Of a stretch of 64,000 nucleotides of DNA, positions 1 to 7,705 are shown in pieces. The stretch spans positions 124,001 to 188,000 of the forward strand of contig JAEZEI010000110.1 in NCBI GenBank assembly GCA_023417815.1, in the 5' to 3' direction. How positions within the stretch are numbered: the first letter of the stretch is position 1; every line of letters starts with the position of its first letter. A program made the translations under genes and the position numbers. The notes under the pieces were generated by a model. The model worked only from the letters and a program-made list of their open reading frames with translations, ran no database searches and was not told the DNA's origin. Origin of the DNA: Bacteroidota bacterium (GTDB lineage Bacteria; Bacteroidota; Bacteroidia; Chitinophagales; Chitinophagaceae).

Positions 1-238
1 TCTTTGAGATACGGTAGGCTCCTTCTTCAGCAATCGGAATACTATCAATAATGTTCAATGAGCGATCCATGATCAAAACAGAACGCGCATCATCTCCTAC
101 GATATAGATGTTGTTCTTATAATACTCTGCTGCAGAACCTGAAGGATAGTTAACAGTCTTCATTTCAATTATGCGAAGTCCGGATTCACGGCAGGCAGAG
201 AAAAAAATAACCAGCCAGGCTGTAACTTGTATCCGCAT
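1..238 (-). CDS. Hypothetical lipoprotein, N-terminal part only
   Basis: An open frame runs on the minus strand from an ATG at 236-238 to the window edge without a stop, giving 79 codons. It begins with a short hydrophobic segment (MRIQVTAWLVIFFSAC) ending in a plausible lipobox Cys at residue 16, so the product is probably an envelope lipoprotein. The following stretch, with NNIYIVGDDARSVLIMDRS, looks like a beta-propeller blade of the kind that reports a stored value, but I do not recognise the family. It is divergent from the penicillin acylase gene with only 20 nt between the two start codons, so both promoters must overlap or lie inside the opposite gene. The C-terminus is outside the window. 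Confidence 0.7.
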   Translation of the reverse strand, partial: MRIQVTAWLVIFFSACRESGLRIIEMKTVNYPSGSAAEYYKNNIYIVGDDARSVLIMDRSLNIIDSIPIAEEGAYRISK

Positions 239-258
239 AATCTTGTTAAAGCACATAT

Positions 259-2376
259 ATGAAGTTATTGATTGCATTATTATTCTCCTTCATAACCGTC
301 ATCGCCTTTGGCCAAACAGGCTTAGAACAATGGAAGGAGCATAGCCGGGCAGTTACAATAAAGCGCGACAATTTCGGTATCCCGCATATACATGGCAAGA
401 CGGATGCCGATGCGGTATTTGCGCTTATGTATGCGCAGTGCGAAGATGATCTTGCACGAATTGAGGAGAATTACCTCGAGAAATTGGGAAGGATGAGTGA
501 ACTGAAAGGACCTTCTCATTTATTCAGCGACCTTCAGAACAGGTTGATGTATGATTCTGCAGATGCGGTAAGGGACTACAAAAAGGCTGTTCCCTGGCTT
601 AGAAGCCTGTTGAACGCATTCGCAGACGGGATGAACTATTACCTCTACAAAAATCCGGGAAAGGCACGGATATTACACCGATACGAACCATGGTATCCGT
701 TGTTGTGGACGGATGGAAGTATCGGGGCCTCAAGCACAGGGGGTATCAGCGGCGCTGAATTCGCGAAATTCTACAATGCTGCCGAACCTGCACTTCCTCC
801 ATCAAAAACAAATGAATCAAATGGATTCGCATTTGCACCTTCCATTACAAAGAATGGGAAAGCTATTCTTTACATTAACCCTCATGTCACTTTTTACTTC
901 AGGCCCGAGGTTCATGTAAAGAGTGATGAAGGACTAAATTCATACGGGGCTGTAACATGGGGACAATTCTTCGTTTACCAGGGTTTCAATGAATTCTGCG
1001 GCTGGATGCATACATCCAGCGATGTGGACGTTGCTGATGTTTATGCACTGCATGTAAGAAAATCGGGAAAGGGTTATCAATACCTGTACGACAATAAGTG
1101 GAAGCCCTTAGGCAAGAAAGAGTTCGTGATAAACTATCGGGAAGGAACTAAAATGCGGGCCAGGAAGTTCATCACCTGGTGGTCACATCATGGACCTGTA
1201 ATGGCCGAGCGAAATGGCAAATGGCTTGCACTTAAAGCTAATAACCGGATGATGGAGGGGCTTATCCAGAGTTTTCTGAGAACGAAGGCCCGCAGTCTGA
1301 AAGATTTCACTGCTGCAATGAACCTGAGAGGAAATCCATCAAACAATACAGTATATGCGGATAAGGATGGAAACATAGCTTACTGGCATGGCAACTTCAT
1401 ACCGGAACGCGACGATAAGACTGACTGGTCGCGACCTGTCGACGGCAGTACATCATCCACTATGTGGAAAGGGATCCATGAGCTTGAAGAGATCATATCA
1501 GTAAAGAACCCTGCTAATGGCTGGTTGCAGAACTGCAACTCCACACCTTTTACGGCAGCCGCTGAACTAAGCCCGGATTCAAATGCCTTTCCATATTATA
1601 TGTCGCCCGAAGGAGATAATTTCCGGGGAGCGCATGCAGTGGCGCTTATGAAAGGTATAAATGAGGTTACCCTGGAGAGTGCCTGGCAATTAGGCTACGA
1701 TAGAAGGATCCCCATAATGCAGGTTCTGCTTCCCCGGCTTATCAATACATTAAAAAAAGAGAATGACCCGGCAAGGTCCGAAATGATCTCCATGCTTGAA
1801 CAGTGGGATATGAATGCCGATACTAACAGTACAGCGCAGTCGCTCGCAATTGAATGGCTAGACAGGCTTGGAAGCAGGATCAATTCCCTTCCCAAAATAA
1901 ACCGCAGGGACGGATATTATGAGAAATCGTTCCGGTTCGCGCAAACAGCAGAAGACAAAGACATTCTTGAGCCATTCAACCGCACTATTGAATTCCTGCA
2001 GAAGACCTATGGAACATGGAAGGTAAGCTGGGGAGCCATAAACAGGATACAGCGGCAGCCACAAGGTTTCAATGATACCCTGCCATCGTATGCAGTTCCT
2101 TTTGTTACCTCTGTTTATGGAATGCTTCCATCTTTCAGCTCGTTAAGGGTGAACACTGCCAGGCGATACGGTTACCACGGGAACAGCTTTGTTTGCGCGG
2201 TGGAATTCGGGTCGCGCGTGAATGCCATCGCACTTCTTGCCGGGGGCCAGAGTGGTGACCCCGATTCGCCTCATTATTTCGACCAGGGAAAAATGTATGC
2301 CTCGGGAAAGTACCGGAAGGTTCTTTTCTATAAGGATGAAATTGATGCGAATACCAATCGTACTTATCAGCCCTGA
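259..2376 (+). CDS. Penicillin acylase family protein (Ntn hydrolase), secreted
   Basis: This 705-residue protein starts with a Sec signal (MKLLIALLFSFITVIAFGQ). The early stretch VTIKRDNFGIPHIHG (about residues 32-46) and the A-chain region match the penicillin/acyl-homoserine-lactone acylase family. These enzymes are made as one chain and self-cleave to expose an N-terminal Ser. The expected nucleophile is Ser187 in ESNGFAF, followed by the family pattern GKAILYINPH. The later segment NPSNNTVYADKDGNIAYW resembles the part that carries the oxyanion-hole Asn. Known members hydrolyse amide bonds of N-acyl compounds such as beta-lactams or acyl-homoserine lactones in the periplasm; the substrate here cannot be read from sequence. 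Length is typical of the family. The SRPBCC gene follows after 19 nt. Confidence 0.85.
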   Translation: MKLLIALLFSFITVIAFGQTGLEQWKEHSRAVTIKRDNFGIPHIHGKTDADAVFALMYAQCEDDLARIEENYLEKLGRMSELKGPSHLFSDLQNRLMYDSADAVRDYKKAVPWLRSLLNAFADGMNYYLYKNPGKARILHRYEPWYPLLWTDGSIGASSTGGISGAEFAKFYNAAEPALPPSKTNESNGFAFAPSITKNGKAILYINPHVTFYFRPEVHVKSDEGLNSYGAVTWGQFFVYQGFNEFCGWMHTSSDVDVADVYALHVRKSGKGYQYLYDNKWKPLGKKEFVINYREGTKMRARKFITWWSHHGPVMAERNGKWLALKANNRMMEGLIQSFLRTKARSLKDFTAAMNLRGNPSNNTVYADKDGNIAYWHGNFIPERDDKTDWSRPVDGSTSSTMWKGIHELEEIISVKNPANGWLQNCNSTPFTAAAELSPDSNAFPYYMSPEGDNFRGAHAVALMKGINEVTLESAWQLGYDRRIPIMQVLLPRLINTLKKENDPARSEMISMLEQWDMNADTNSTAQSLAIEWLDRLGSRINSLPKINRRDGYYEKSFRFAQTAEDKDILEPFNRTIEFLQKTYGTWKVSWGAINRIQRQPQGFNDTLPSYAVPFVTSVYGMLPSFSSLRVNTARRYGYHGNSFVCAVEFGSRVNAIALLAGGQSGDPDSPHYFDQGKMYASGKYRKVLFYKDEIDANTNRTYQP

Positions 2377-2382
2377 GTAACG

Positions 2383-2390
2383 TAATTTTG
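2383..2390 (+). promoter_or_regulatory. TAnnTTTG-type promoter box 5 nt before a start codon
   Basis: TAATTTTG matches the Bacteroidota -7 consensus exactly and is followed by only 5 nt and the ATG of the SRPBCC gene. If used, transcription would begin at or next to the A of the ATG, giving a leaderless mRNA. No clear -33 TTTG is visible at the right distance, so this is tentative. Confidence 0.35.
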
Positions 2391-2395
2391 AAGAG

Positions 2396-2824
2396 ATGAT
2401 CGCTGAAAAGAAAATCCTGGTTGATGCTCCCATGCATAAGGTATGGGACGTACTGGTAAAACCCAGGCACATAAGAAAGTGGGACCAGCTTCCGCGCGGC
2501 TTTGGCAATAAAGCGCTGGATTTTGAAACGGTGATACGCTGGCCGCAAAACGATGATCAGTTCCGTGAGTTAACAGTAACAGCGATAGAACCGCCGGCAT
2601 ATTTGCGTCTTGCCCTTTTTGATTCAACATGGAATGATCTTCCGGAGGAACCCGTTACCTATACTTTCCGGCTGGAACAGGCCGGTGCAAAGACCCGCCT
2701 CATACTTTCCATTGGAGATCTCGGTGCGCTGGAAGACGGTGAATCAGAATTGAAAAAAGCGAATGAGTTTGTAAAGAGAACCCTTCCCCTGATAAAGGAG
2801 GTTGCTGAAGCAAATGCCAGGTAA
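2396..2824 (+). CDS. SRPBCC family protein (AHSA1/START-like)
   Basis: A 142-residue cytosolic protein with the pattern of the Bet v1/START-like fold: an N-terminal strand and helix (KKILVDAPMHKVWDVL), then KWDQL, a central strand region with acidic and aromatic residues, VTYTFRLEQAGAKTRLILSIGD and a C-terminal helix. This is the arrangement of AHSA1-type SRPBCC proteins, which bind hydrophobic ligands or act as co-chaperone-like modules. No catalytic residue can be assigned and the ligand is unknown. It lies 19 nt after the acylase gene on the same strand but may have its own promoter box. Confidence 0.75.
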   Translation: MIAEKKILVDAPMHKVWDVLVKPRHIRKWDQLPRGFGNKALDFETVIRWPQNDDQFRELTVTAIEPPAYLRLALFDSTWNDLPEEPVTYTFRLEQAGAKTRLILSIGDLGALEDGESELKKANEFVKRTLPLIKEVAEANAR

Positions 2825-2968
2825 AGTACTGCATCTTTATTTAACAAGGGTTTCAGCGCAAAAAGCCTATCTTTGCTCCAGTTCATTTTTTTAGCGGCAT
2901 TACAGGCCGGTGTTTATTGCAGTTTCCCTCCAATAATTAATGCTTTAGGGCATCCCACGTTTTTAATG

Positions 2969-2984
2969 ATGAAGCACGCTTCAT
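2969..2984 (+). other. Perfect inverted repeat in the helicase leader
   Basis: ATGAAGC-AC-GCTTCAT is a 7-bp perfect inverted repeat about 27 nt before the helicase ATG. It could be an operator or a hairpin in the leader. The rest of the 186-nt gap (2825-3010) shows nothing else clear. Confidence 0.3.
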
Positions 2985-3010
2985 TTCCGCACCACTTATA
3001 AAATTTATTA

Positions 3011-4237
3011 ATGTTATTTACAGATCTAAGGCTTATTAAGCCGATCCTTGACGCGCTTGCGGTTGAAGGTTACACTACCCCTACCCCGATTCAACAGAAA
3101 TCTATTACACCCATACTTGAAGGAAGAGACCTTTTAGGATGTGCCCAAACCGGTACAGGCAAAACCGCAGCATTTGCCATTCCCATACTCCAGTTGCTGG
3201 CAATGCCAAAGAGCATGGCATCGCAGAAGAAACCAATACGGGCACTCATACTCACCCCAACCCGGGAGCTCGCTATACAGATACATGACAGCTTTAAAGC
3301 CTACGGCCGCAATCTTCGTGTATCCAGTTGCGTGATCTTTGGAGGTGTAAGCCAGGTTCCGCAGGTTGATGCGCTGAAACGCGGTACGGATATCCTGATC
3401 GCTACACCGGGCAGGTTACTCGACCTTGTGAACCAGGGTTTTATCGATCTCTCAGATCTCGAGATCTTTGTACTGGATGAAGCCGACAGGATGCTGGACA
3501 TGGGATTCATTCACGACGTGAAGAAAGTGATATCGCGTATTCCCGCGAAGCGGCAGACCCTTTTCTTCTCCGCTACCATGGCTCCTGAAATTAAATCCCT
3601 GGCATCAGGCATTCTTTCAGAACCTGTTTATGTAGAAGTTACCCCGGTATCTTCAACAGCGGAAACCATTGAGCAGTCTCTTTTCTTTGTAGAAAAATCC
3701 AACAAACGTTTCCTGCTGAATCATATCCTCTCCGATGAAGGCATTGAAACAGCGCTCGTTTTCACCCGCACGAAATACGGAGCGGATAAAGTAACGAAGG
3801 ATCTTGTTCGTGCCGGCATTACAGCTGAAGCAATTCATGGCAATAAATCGCAGCAGGCGCGGCAGCGTGCGCTTGAGAATTTCAGGAACCGCAAAACGAG
3901 GATCCTGGTTGCTACCGACATTGCCGCAAGGGGAATTGATGTTGAAGCCATGGGGCATGTTATTAATTATGAACTTCCCAATGTTCCGGAAACCTATGTG
4001 CATCGTATCGGAAGAACAGGCCGTGCGGGTTCGAGCGGTATCGCTTATTCCTTTTGCGGCGAAGAGGAGACCCAGGAACTTAAAGACATTCATAAGTTGT
4101 TAGGCTTTCACATCCCGGTGAAGGACAATCATCCTTATCATACGGAGATAAAGGCTGACCTGAAGAAGCCCGGACCTCAAAAGCCGCAGCACCATTCCCG
4201 CCATTCCCGTGGGAACCGGTTTTCCAAAAGAAAGTAA
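3011..4237 (+). CDS. DEAD-box ATP-dependent RNA helicase, RhlE type
   Basis: This 408-residue protein has the full set of DEAD-box motifs: a Q-motif region (YTTPTPIQ, 21-28), motif I AQTGTGKT (45-52), Ia PTRELA (83-88), Ib TPGRLLDL, II DEAD (156-159), III SAT (187-189), IV ALVFTRTK, V ATDIAARGID (301-310) and VI HRIGRTGR (331-338). The tail after about residue 380 is basic and rich in His, Lys and Pro, as in RhlE-type helicases that use such tails for RNA binding. The role is ATP-dependent unwinding of RNA duplexes in ribosome assembly or RNA decay, often cold-induced. A strong terminator follows 9 nt after the stop. Confidence 0.95.
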   Translation: MLFTDLRLIKPILDALAVEGYTTPTPIQQKSITPILEGRDLLGCAQTGTGKTAAFAIPILQLLAMPKSMASQKKPIRALILTPTRELAIQIHDSFKAYGRNLRVSSCVIFGGVSQVPQVDALKRGTDILIATPGRLLDLVNQGFIDLSDLEIFVLDEADRMLDMGFIHDVKKVISRIPAKRQTLFFSATMAPEIKSLASGILSEPVYVEVTPVSSTAETIEQSLFFVEKSNKRFLLNHILSDEGIETALVFTRTKYGADKVTKDLVRAGITAEAIHGNKSQQARQRALENFRNRKTRILVATDIAARGIDVEAMGHVINYELPNVPETYVHRIGRTGRAGSSGIAYSFCGEEETQELKDIHKLLGFHIPVKDNHPYHTEIKADLKKPGPQKPQHHSRHSRGNRFSKRK

Positions 4238-4246
4238 ACAGATATT

Positions 4247-4272
4247 TGCCATGCTTTTGCATGGCATTTTTG
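4247..4272 (+). terminator. Rho-independent terminator after the helicase gene
   Basis: A perfect 8-bp stem, TGCCATGC / GCATGGCA, with a TTTT loop is followed by TTTTTG. The next gene's ATG begins only 1-2 nt after the T-run, so that gene needs a promoter inside the helicase gene, readthrough, or a later start. Confidence 0.85.
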
Positions 4273-4273
4273 T

Positions 4274-4966
4274 ATGAACACACTTGCGACCCGTTTGCTG
4301 AAATTCCATACCTCGCTCAACCCCCGGATAAAGCTTCCCAGGGGTGTAGAGGTAATGAATCCTTACAGGGATGACCCTGCAGCCCTGAACTGCCTCACAT
4401 TATTCCTGGAAAAATTCTATGCAGACAACCTTCCAAGGCACCTTATACTGGGCATAAACCCCGGGAGATTCGGCAGCGGGGTTACAGGCGTTGCTTTCAC
4501 CGATACCAAGCGGTTAAAGAAAGATTGCGGAATTCCTTATTCCGGGCCTGAATCACATGAACCTTCCAGCGTCTTCATTTATGAAATGATCGAAGCCTTT
4601 GGCGGAACTGAAAACTTTTACAGGAAGATCTATATCAACTCTATATGCCCGCTTGGCTTCACCATACTGAACAAACATGGGAGGAAGGTGAACTATAATT
4701 ATTATGATGATGCGGAACTGCTTAAGGCAGCAACGCCTTTCATGATCCAAAGCGTAAGGCAACTTATTGCAGCAGGTATGGAAACAGGCAAAGCGTTCTG
4801 CTTCGGTACGGGAAAGAATGCGGCCATCATCAAAAAACTGAACGACCAGGAAGGTTTCTTCGATCAGATCATTCCGCTTGAGCATCCCCGTTATATCATG
4901 CAATACAAGGCAACATCCAAAATGGAATACATCGATAAATATCTTGAGGCCTTCTCCGGACTATAA
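4274..4966 (+). CDS. SMUG2-type uracil-DNA glycosylase family protein (DUF4918)
   Basis: A 230-residue protein. LILGINPGRFGSGVTG (from about residue 57) matches the glycosylase active-site motif seen as GMNPGPFGM in SMUG1 and as GINPGRFGAG in the bacterial SMUG2 branch. The late EHPRY (His204) corresponds to the second, DNA-contacting motif that begins with His-Pro in this superfamily. Family members remove uracil or other deaminated bases from DNA as the first step of base-excision repair. The ATG at 4274 directly abuts a terminator, and the Met at residue 28 (VMNPYRD, start 4355) is a possible alternative. The exact substrate is not readable from the sequence. Confidence 0.8.
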   Translation: MNTLATRLLKFHTSLNPRIKLPRGVEVMNPYRDDPAALNCLTLFLEKFYADNLPRHLILGINPGRFGSGVTGVAFTDTKRLKKDCGIPYSGPESHEPSSVFIYEMIEAFGGTENFYRKIYINSICPLGFTILNKHGRKVNYNYYDDAELLKAATPFMIQSVRQLIAAGMETGKAFCFGTGKNAAIIKKLNDQEGFFDQIIPLEHPRYIMQYKATSKMEYIDKYLEAFSGL

Positions 4967-5006
4967 TATTTCCTGAACGGTTCTTATATTGGTGAAAATC
5001 TGAAAT

Positions 5007-5486
5007 ATGAAATATATCACCAGGCTTGAACTGAAATGGGGGATCATCTTTACCCTTGCAGGATTACTCTGGATGTACTTTGAAAAATCGATGGGCTGGC
5101 ACGATGTAAACATCGACAAACATACCACGATGACAAATCTTTTTGCTATACCTGCGATCACAATGATCGTACTCGCGCAGCTTGAAAAAAGAAGGAAACA
5201 TTACAACGGCAGGATGACATGGCTGCAGGGTTTTATTTGCGGTGTGGTAATATCTGTTATCGTGGCCATCCTTGCTCCGCTCTCTCAATACATCACTGCA
5301 AACTATATTTCGCCGGATTACTTCAACAATGTGATCGAATATGCTTCCTCGAAGGGCCAGGGCACTAAGGAAGAACTGGCAAAGCATTTCAATATGAAGA
5401 CTTATATGATGCTAAGCGCAGTGGGCGCATTGGTGATGGGCCTGATCACTTCTGCCGTAGTAGCGCTGTTCACGAAAAAGAAATAA
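5007..5486 (+). CDS. DUF4199 domain membrane protein
   Basis: A 159-residue protein with four hydrophobic segments (about residues 9-24, 43-57, 72-93 and 131-155) and a short basic C-terminus (KKK). The layout, with TMTNLFAIPAITMIVLA, RMTWLQGFICG and a loop of about 40 residues before the last helix, matches the DUF4199 family, an inner-membrane family common in Bacteroidota with no known function. It sits between the DNA glycosylase gene and a tiny membrane peptide on the same strand, with no terminator visible between them. Confidence 0.75.
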   Translation: MKYITRLELKWGIIFTLAGLLWMYFEKSMGWHDVNIDKHTTMTNLFAIPAITMIVLAQLEKRRKHYNGRMTWLQGFICGVVISVIVAILAPLSQYITANYISPDYFNNVIEYASSKGQGTKEELAKHFNMKTYMMLSAVGALVMGLITSAVVALFTKKK

Positions 5487-5523
5487 TGGCATAGTTTTTC
5501 CCTTAAAAAAGGAAAATCAAAAC

Positions 5524-5640
5524 ATGAATAAGCTTATACGTGCACTCATTGCAGGCTATGGCGCCAAGAAACTTGGCGGCGGCTGCTTAAGTACCGTGCT
5601 GATCTTCCTCCTGATCTGGTGGGCACTGGGATCCTGCTAG
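5524..5640 (+). CDS. Small membrane peptide, 38 aa
   Basis: ATG at 5524 to TAG at 5640 encodes MNKLIRALIAGYGAKKLGGG followed by CLSTVLIFLLIWWALGSC. It has a basic N-terminal half with a Gly-rich turn and a single membrane span ending in Trp-Trp and Cys, which looks like a genuine small inner-membrane protein and not a chance frame. It lies 37 nt after the DUF4199 gene in the same direction. A heptamer repeat begins directly after its stop codon. No function is known to me. Confidence 0.6.
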   Translation: MNKLIRALIAGYGAKKLGGGCLSTVLIFLLIWWALGSC

Positions 5641-5690
5641 GAGGTTTGAGGTTGGAGGTTTGAGGTTGGAAGTTGGAGGTTGGAGGTACC
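5641..5690. repeat. Heptamer array (GGTTGGA family), copy 1
   Basis: Seven-base units GGTTTGA, GGTTGGA and AGTTGGA follow each other in strict register for about 50 nt, starting directly behind the stop codon of the 38-residue gene. The same unit recurs in at least six other intergenic places in this window. Confidence 0.9.
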
Positions 5691-5693
5691 TAA

Positions 5694-5722
5694 AATAAAA
5701 ATCCCCGGGAAGTTCCGGGGAT
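5694..5722 (-). terminator. Rho-independent terminator of the M48 protease gene
   Basis: Read on the minus strand, an 8-bp stem ATCCCCGG / CCGGGGAT with a 6-nt loop is followed by TTTTATTTTA, 19 nt after the stop of the M48 gene. It also blocks readthrough from the other side weakly. Confidence 0.85.
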
Positions 5723-5740
5723 CACTATTTATGCGAACAA

Positions 5741-7192
5741 TTATTCTGAAAGTATTTTGTACTTCGTTCCGGCGGCAAGCGACTGGTTAAGCTGCATTCC
5801 GTTTAAAATTGCCAGTTCGTTGAAGCGTGATGAAGGCATGTTTTGGCTGCGCAGGGCCTGTTCGAGGGTTGTAGCTGTTGAGGCCGTCCGGATCCTTACC
5901 CTCATAGGCTTCTTGTTAAGTTTAGCTGCATCAGTCAGCCTTTTAAATCCTTCCATAGTGGTTCGGAAGTAATTCACATAATTATTGAAGTTCTGCGTAG
6001 CGCTAAGTCCTGTGATCATATAGATCGAATTTCCATCCTGGATAAAATAGGAGATCGTACGAATGGGAGTTGCAGGCTGGTTCGGATCCTGGATCACATC
6101 AGCCAGCACTGCAAGAGCATTGAAACCGTTGACATTTCTCTGGGATGATTCTATCACCGATAGTTTATTTGCCTGCACCATATTATTAGCGGCCTCATTC
6201 AGTGTTGCACCCTGTGCAAGGGTAAGGAACATCAATGCATTTCCATCAGCCGGCGCCATCTGCACTCTTGCGGGGGTGTTCTGGTAATTCCAGCCCTGGG
6301 GGATAGGAAACTGGAATTTCATCACAGGATGGTAGAACATGTTGCCTTCCCTGTATCCGCCTTTTGGATCTTCACCATAAATAATCCCGTCGATACGGCT
6401 TAGGTATTCATTCCTCCTTACCTGTGGATTTGCCAGGTTCTGCTTAGCCTGCCATTCCTCTGCCAGTTTCTTCACTGTTACATTCCTGTCGCCCGGGTTC
6501 GGATGGGTAGAAAGAAAGTCCGGTAATTCGGCTGCCCCGGCAGCCTGGCTTTGCCGTTCCAGCGTGGTGAAGAATGCCGCCATCTGCCTGGCATCGTACC
6601 CGATCTTGGTAGAATATTCAACGCCGAGCTGGTCGGATTCCCTTTCCGCATCGCGGCCAAATTTCAGCATCAGTAAGCCAAGGCCCTGTGAAGCTGTTTC
6701 CGCAAACCTTGCCAGTTCAGGATTAATTACCACCCCGGCTATTATCCCGATCTGCCCCAATATCTGGTTACGTTGCTGTTCAACAGAATGCCTTGCGGCA
6801 ATATGGCCGATCTCGTGCCCAAGAACACCTGCCATCTGCGCTTCATCATTAAAATGCGCCATGATGCCGCGGGTAAAGTACACATATCCACCAGGGACCG
6901 CAAAGGCATTAAGCACCTCGCTGTCCAGTATCCTGAACTGGTAGTCAAGTTTCGGCCGGTGACTGATGGCCGCCATTTCCTTTCCTTTCTGCGTTATGAA
7001 AGCCTGCAGGTTGGCATCTTCATAAAGGCCATATTGGGCTATGATCTGTGGATCTGCCTCCTTTCCCATGGCGATCTCCTGTTCTTCCGACATAAATACA
7101 ACCTGCTTTTTGCCGGTTACAGGATTGGTTGCGCAATTATTGAACGTAGTTATCGTTAGCGTAAACCCTGCGATGATGAGTAACTTCTTCAT
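5741..7192 (-). CDS. M48 family metalloprotease lipoprotein
   Basis: A 483-residue protein with a lipoprotein signal (lipobox Cys20 followed by ATNPVTGKKQ, a typical start of Bacteroidota M48 proteins). The zinc site is HEIGH (His126-Glu127-His130), with the third ligand probably Glu183 in the ERESD pattern. Members related to BepA/YfgC act in the periplasm on misassembled outer-membrane proteins. The C-terminal 180 residues (from about 290) form a separate domain of strands, ending in an EQALRSQ...GTKYKIL stretch that resembles a LysM-like or stability domain. It is monocistronic, with its own terminator, and the upstream region is filled by heptamer repeats. Confidence 0.9.
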   Translation of the reverse strand: MKKLLIIAGFTLTITTFNNCATNPVTGKKQVVFMSEEQEIAMGKEADPQIIAQYGLYEDANLQAFITQKGKEMAAISHRPKLDYQFRILDSEVLNAFAVPGGYVYFTRGIMAHFNDEAQMAGVLGHEIGHIAARHSVEQQRNQILGQIGIIAGVVINPELARFAETASQGLGLLMLKFGRDAERESDQLGVEYSTKIGYDARQMAAFFTTLERQSQAAGAAELPDFLSTHPNPGDRNVTVKKLAEEWQAKQNLANPQVRRNEYLSRIDGIIYGEDPKGGYREGNMFYHPVMKFQFPIPQGWNYQNTPARVQMAPADGNALMFLTLAQGATLNEAANNMVQANKLSVIESSQRNVNGFNALAVLADVIQDPNQPATPIRTISYFIQDGNSIYMITGLSATQNFNNYVNYFRTTMEGFKRLTDAAKLNKKPMRVRIRTASTATTLEQALRSQNMPSSRFNELAILNGMQLNQSLAAGTKYKILSE

Positions 7193-7266
7193 ACAGCGAA
7201 TTTGACTGTAAAATAATAGTAATCAGAATTATATGAAAGGTGAAACGCAAAAATGAAACCAAAAGT

Positions 7267-7355
7267 GGTTGGAGGTTGGAGGTTGGAAGTTGGAGGTTGG
7301 AGGTTGGAGGTTGGAAGTTGGAGGTTTGAGGTTGGAGGTTGGAAGTTGGAGGTTG
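7267..7355. repeat. Heptamer array (GGTTGGA family), copy 2
   Basis: Twelve full 7-nt units plus a partial one follow in strict register; every unit is GGTTGGA, AGTTGGA or GGTTTGA. The array is followed by a related decayed stretch (GTTTAAGGTTTATTGTTTAT). It lies upstream of the M48 gene in a non-coding gap. Confidence 0.95.
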
Positions 7356-7389
7356 TTTAAGGTTTATTGTTTATTGTTGGGGAAATGTA

Positions 7390-7409
7390 GAGACGCATAA
7401 TTGCGTCTC
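7390..7409. repeat. REP-like palindrome GAGACGCA-TAAT-TGCGTCTC
   Basis: A perfect 8-bp inverted repeat with a 4-nt loop in a non-coding gap. It lacks a T-run on the correct side for a terminator on either strand, so it looks like a REP-type palindromic repeat. Similar GTAGAGACGC palindromes are, from memory, common interspersed elements in other bacteria. Confidence 0.5.
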
Positions 7410-7456
7410 AAAAAGGTTGAACAGGGAAGGCAGTTGGAGGTTGGATCAAATAAAGA

Positions 7457-7514
7457 TACCCGGAGGATCCGGGTACCTGCTTCTTTCCAGGTAAGTGCCT
7501 TGTGCTGCACTTAC
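7457..7514 (-). other. Two hairpins, possible decayed gene end with orphan terminator
   Basis: TACCCGGA / TCCGGGTA (7457-7475) followed on the minus strand by CTTTATTTG looks like a weak terminator, and GTAAGTGC / GCACTTAC (7491-7514) is a second perfect 8-bp inverted repeat. No intact gene lies upstream on the minus strand. Together they may be the remains of a lost gene. The rest of the 7200-7705 gap is repeat sequence. Confidence 0.3.
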
Positions 7515-7543
7515 AATACTATGTACGAGCGGATGAAGGAAAA

Positions 7544-7623
7544 GGTTGGGGTGGGAGGTTGGAGGTTGGAAGTTTGAGGTTGGAGGTTGGAAGTTTGAGG
7601 TTTGAGGTTGGGGGTTGGAGGTT
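7544..7623. repeat. Heptamer array (GGTTGGA family), copy 3
   Basis: About 80 nt of GGTTGGA, AGTTTGA and GGTTTGA units with a few single-base irregularities, followed by an AACCTT-TGAG-AAGGTT hairpin (about 7627-7642) just before the next gene's promoter region. Confidence 0.85.
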
Positions 7624-7705
7624 ACCCAACCTTTGAGAAGGTTAGGTGGTATATGTAAAAAAGCGATCAATTGTTATATCTTTCATCCCTTCAAAATTTT
7701 CATTC

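Noticed and set aside
7390..7409. Terminator at the GAGACGCA hairpin
   Set aside because: The A-run follows on the plus strand and no T-run is at the right side for either neighbouring gene.
7446..7670. 74-residue minus-strand frame rich in NFQPPTS
   Set aside because: It is a translation of the heptamer repeat array. The short end part (HPLVHSIVSAAQGTYLERSR) could be a gene remnant, but I cannot support that.
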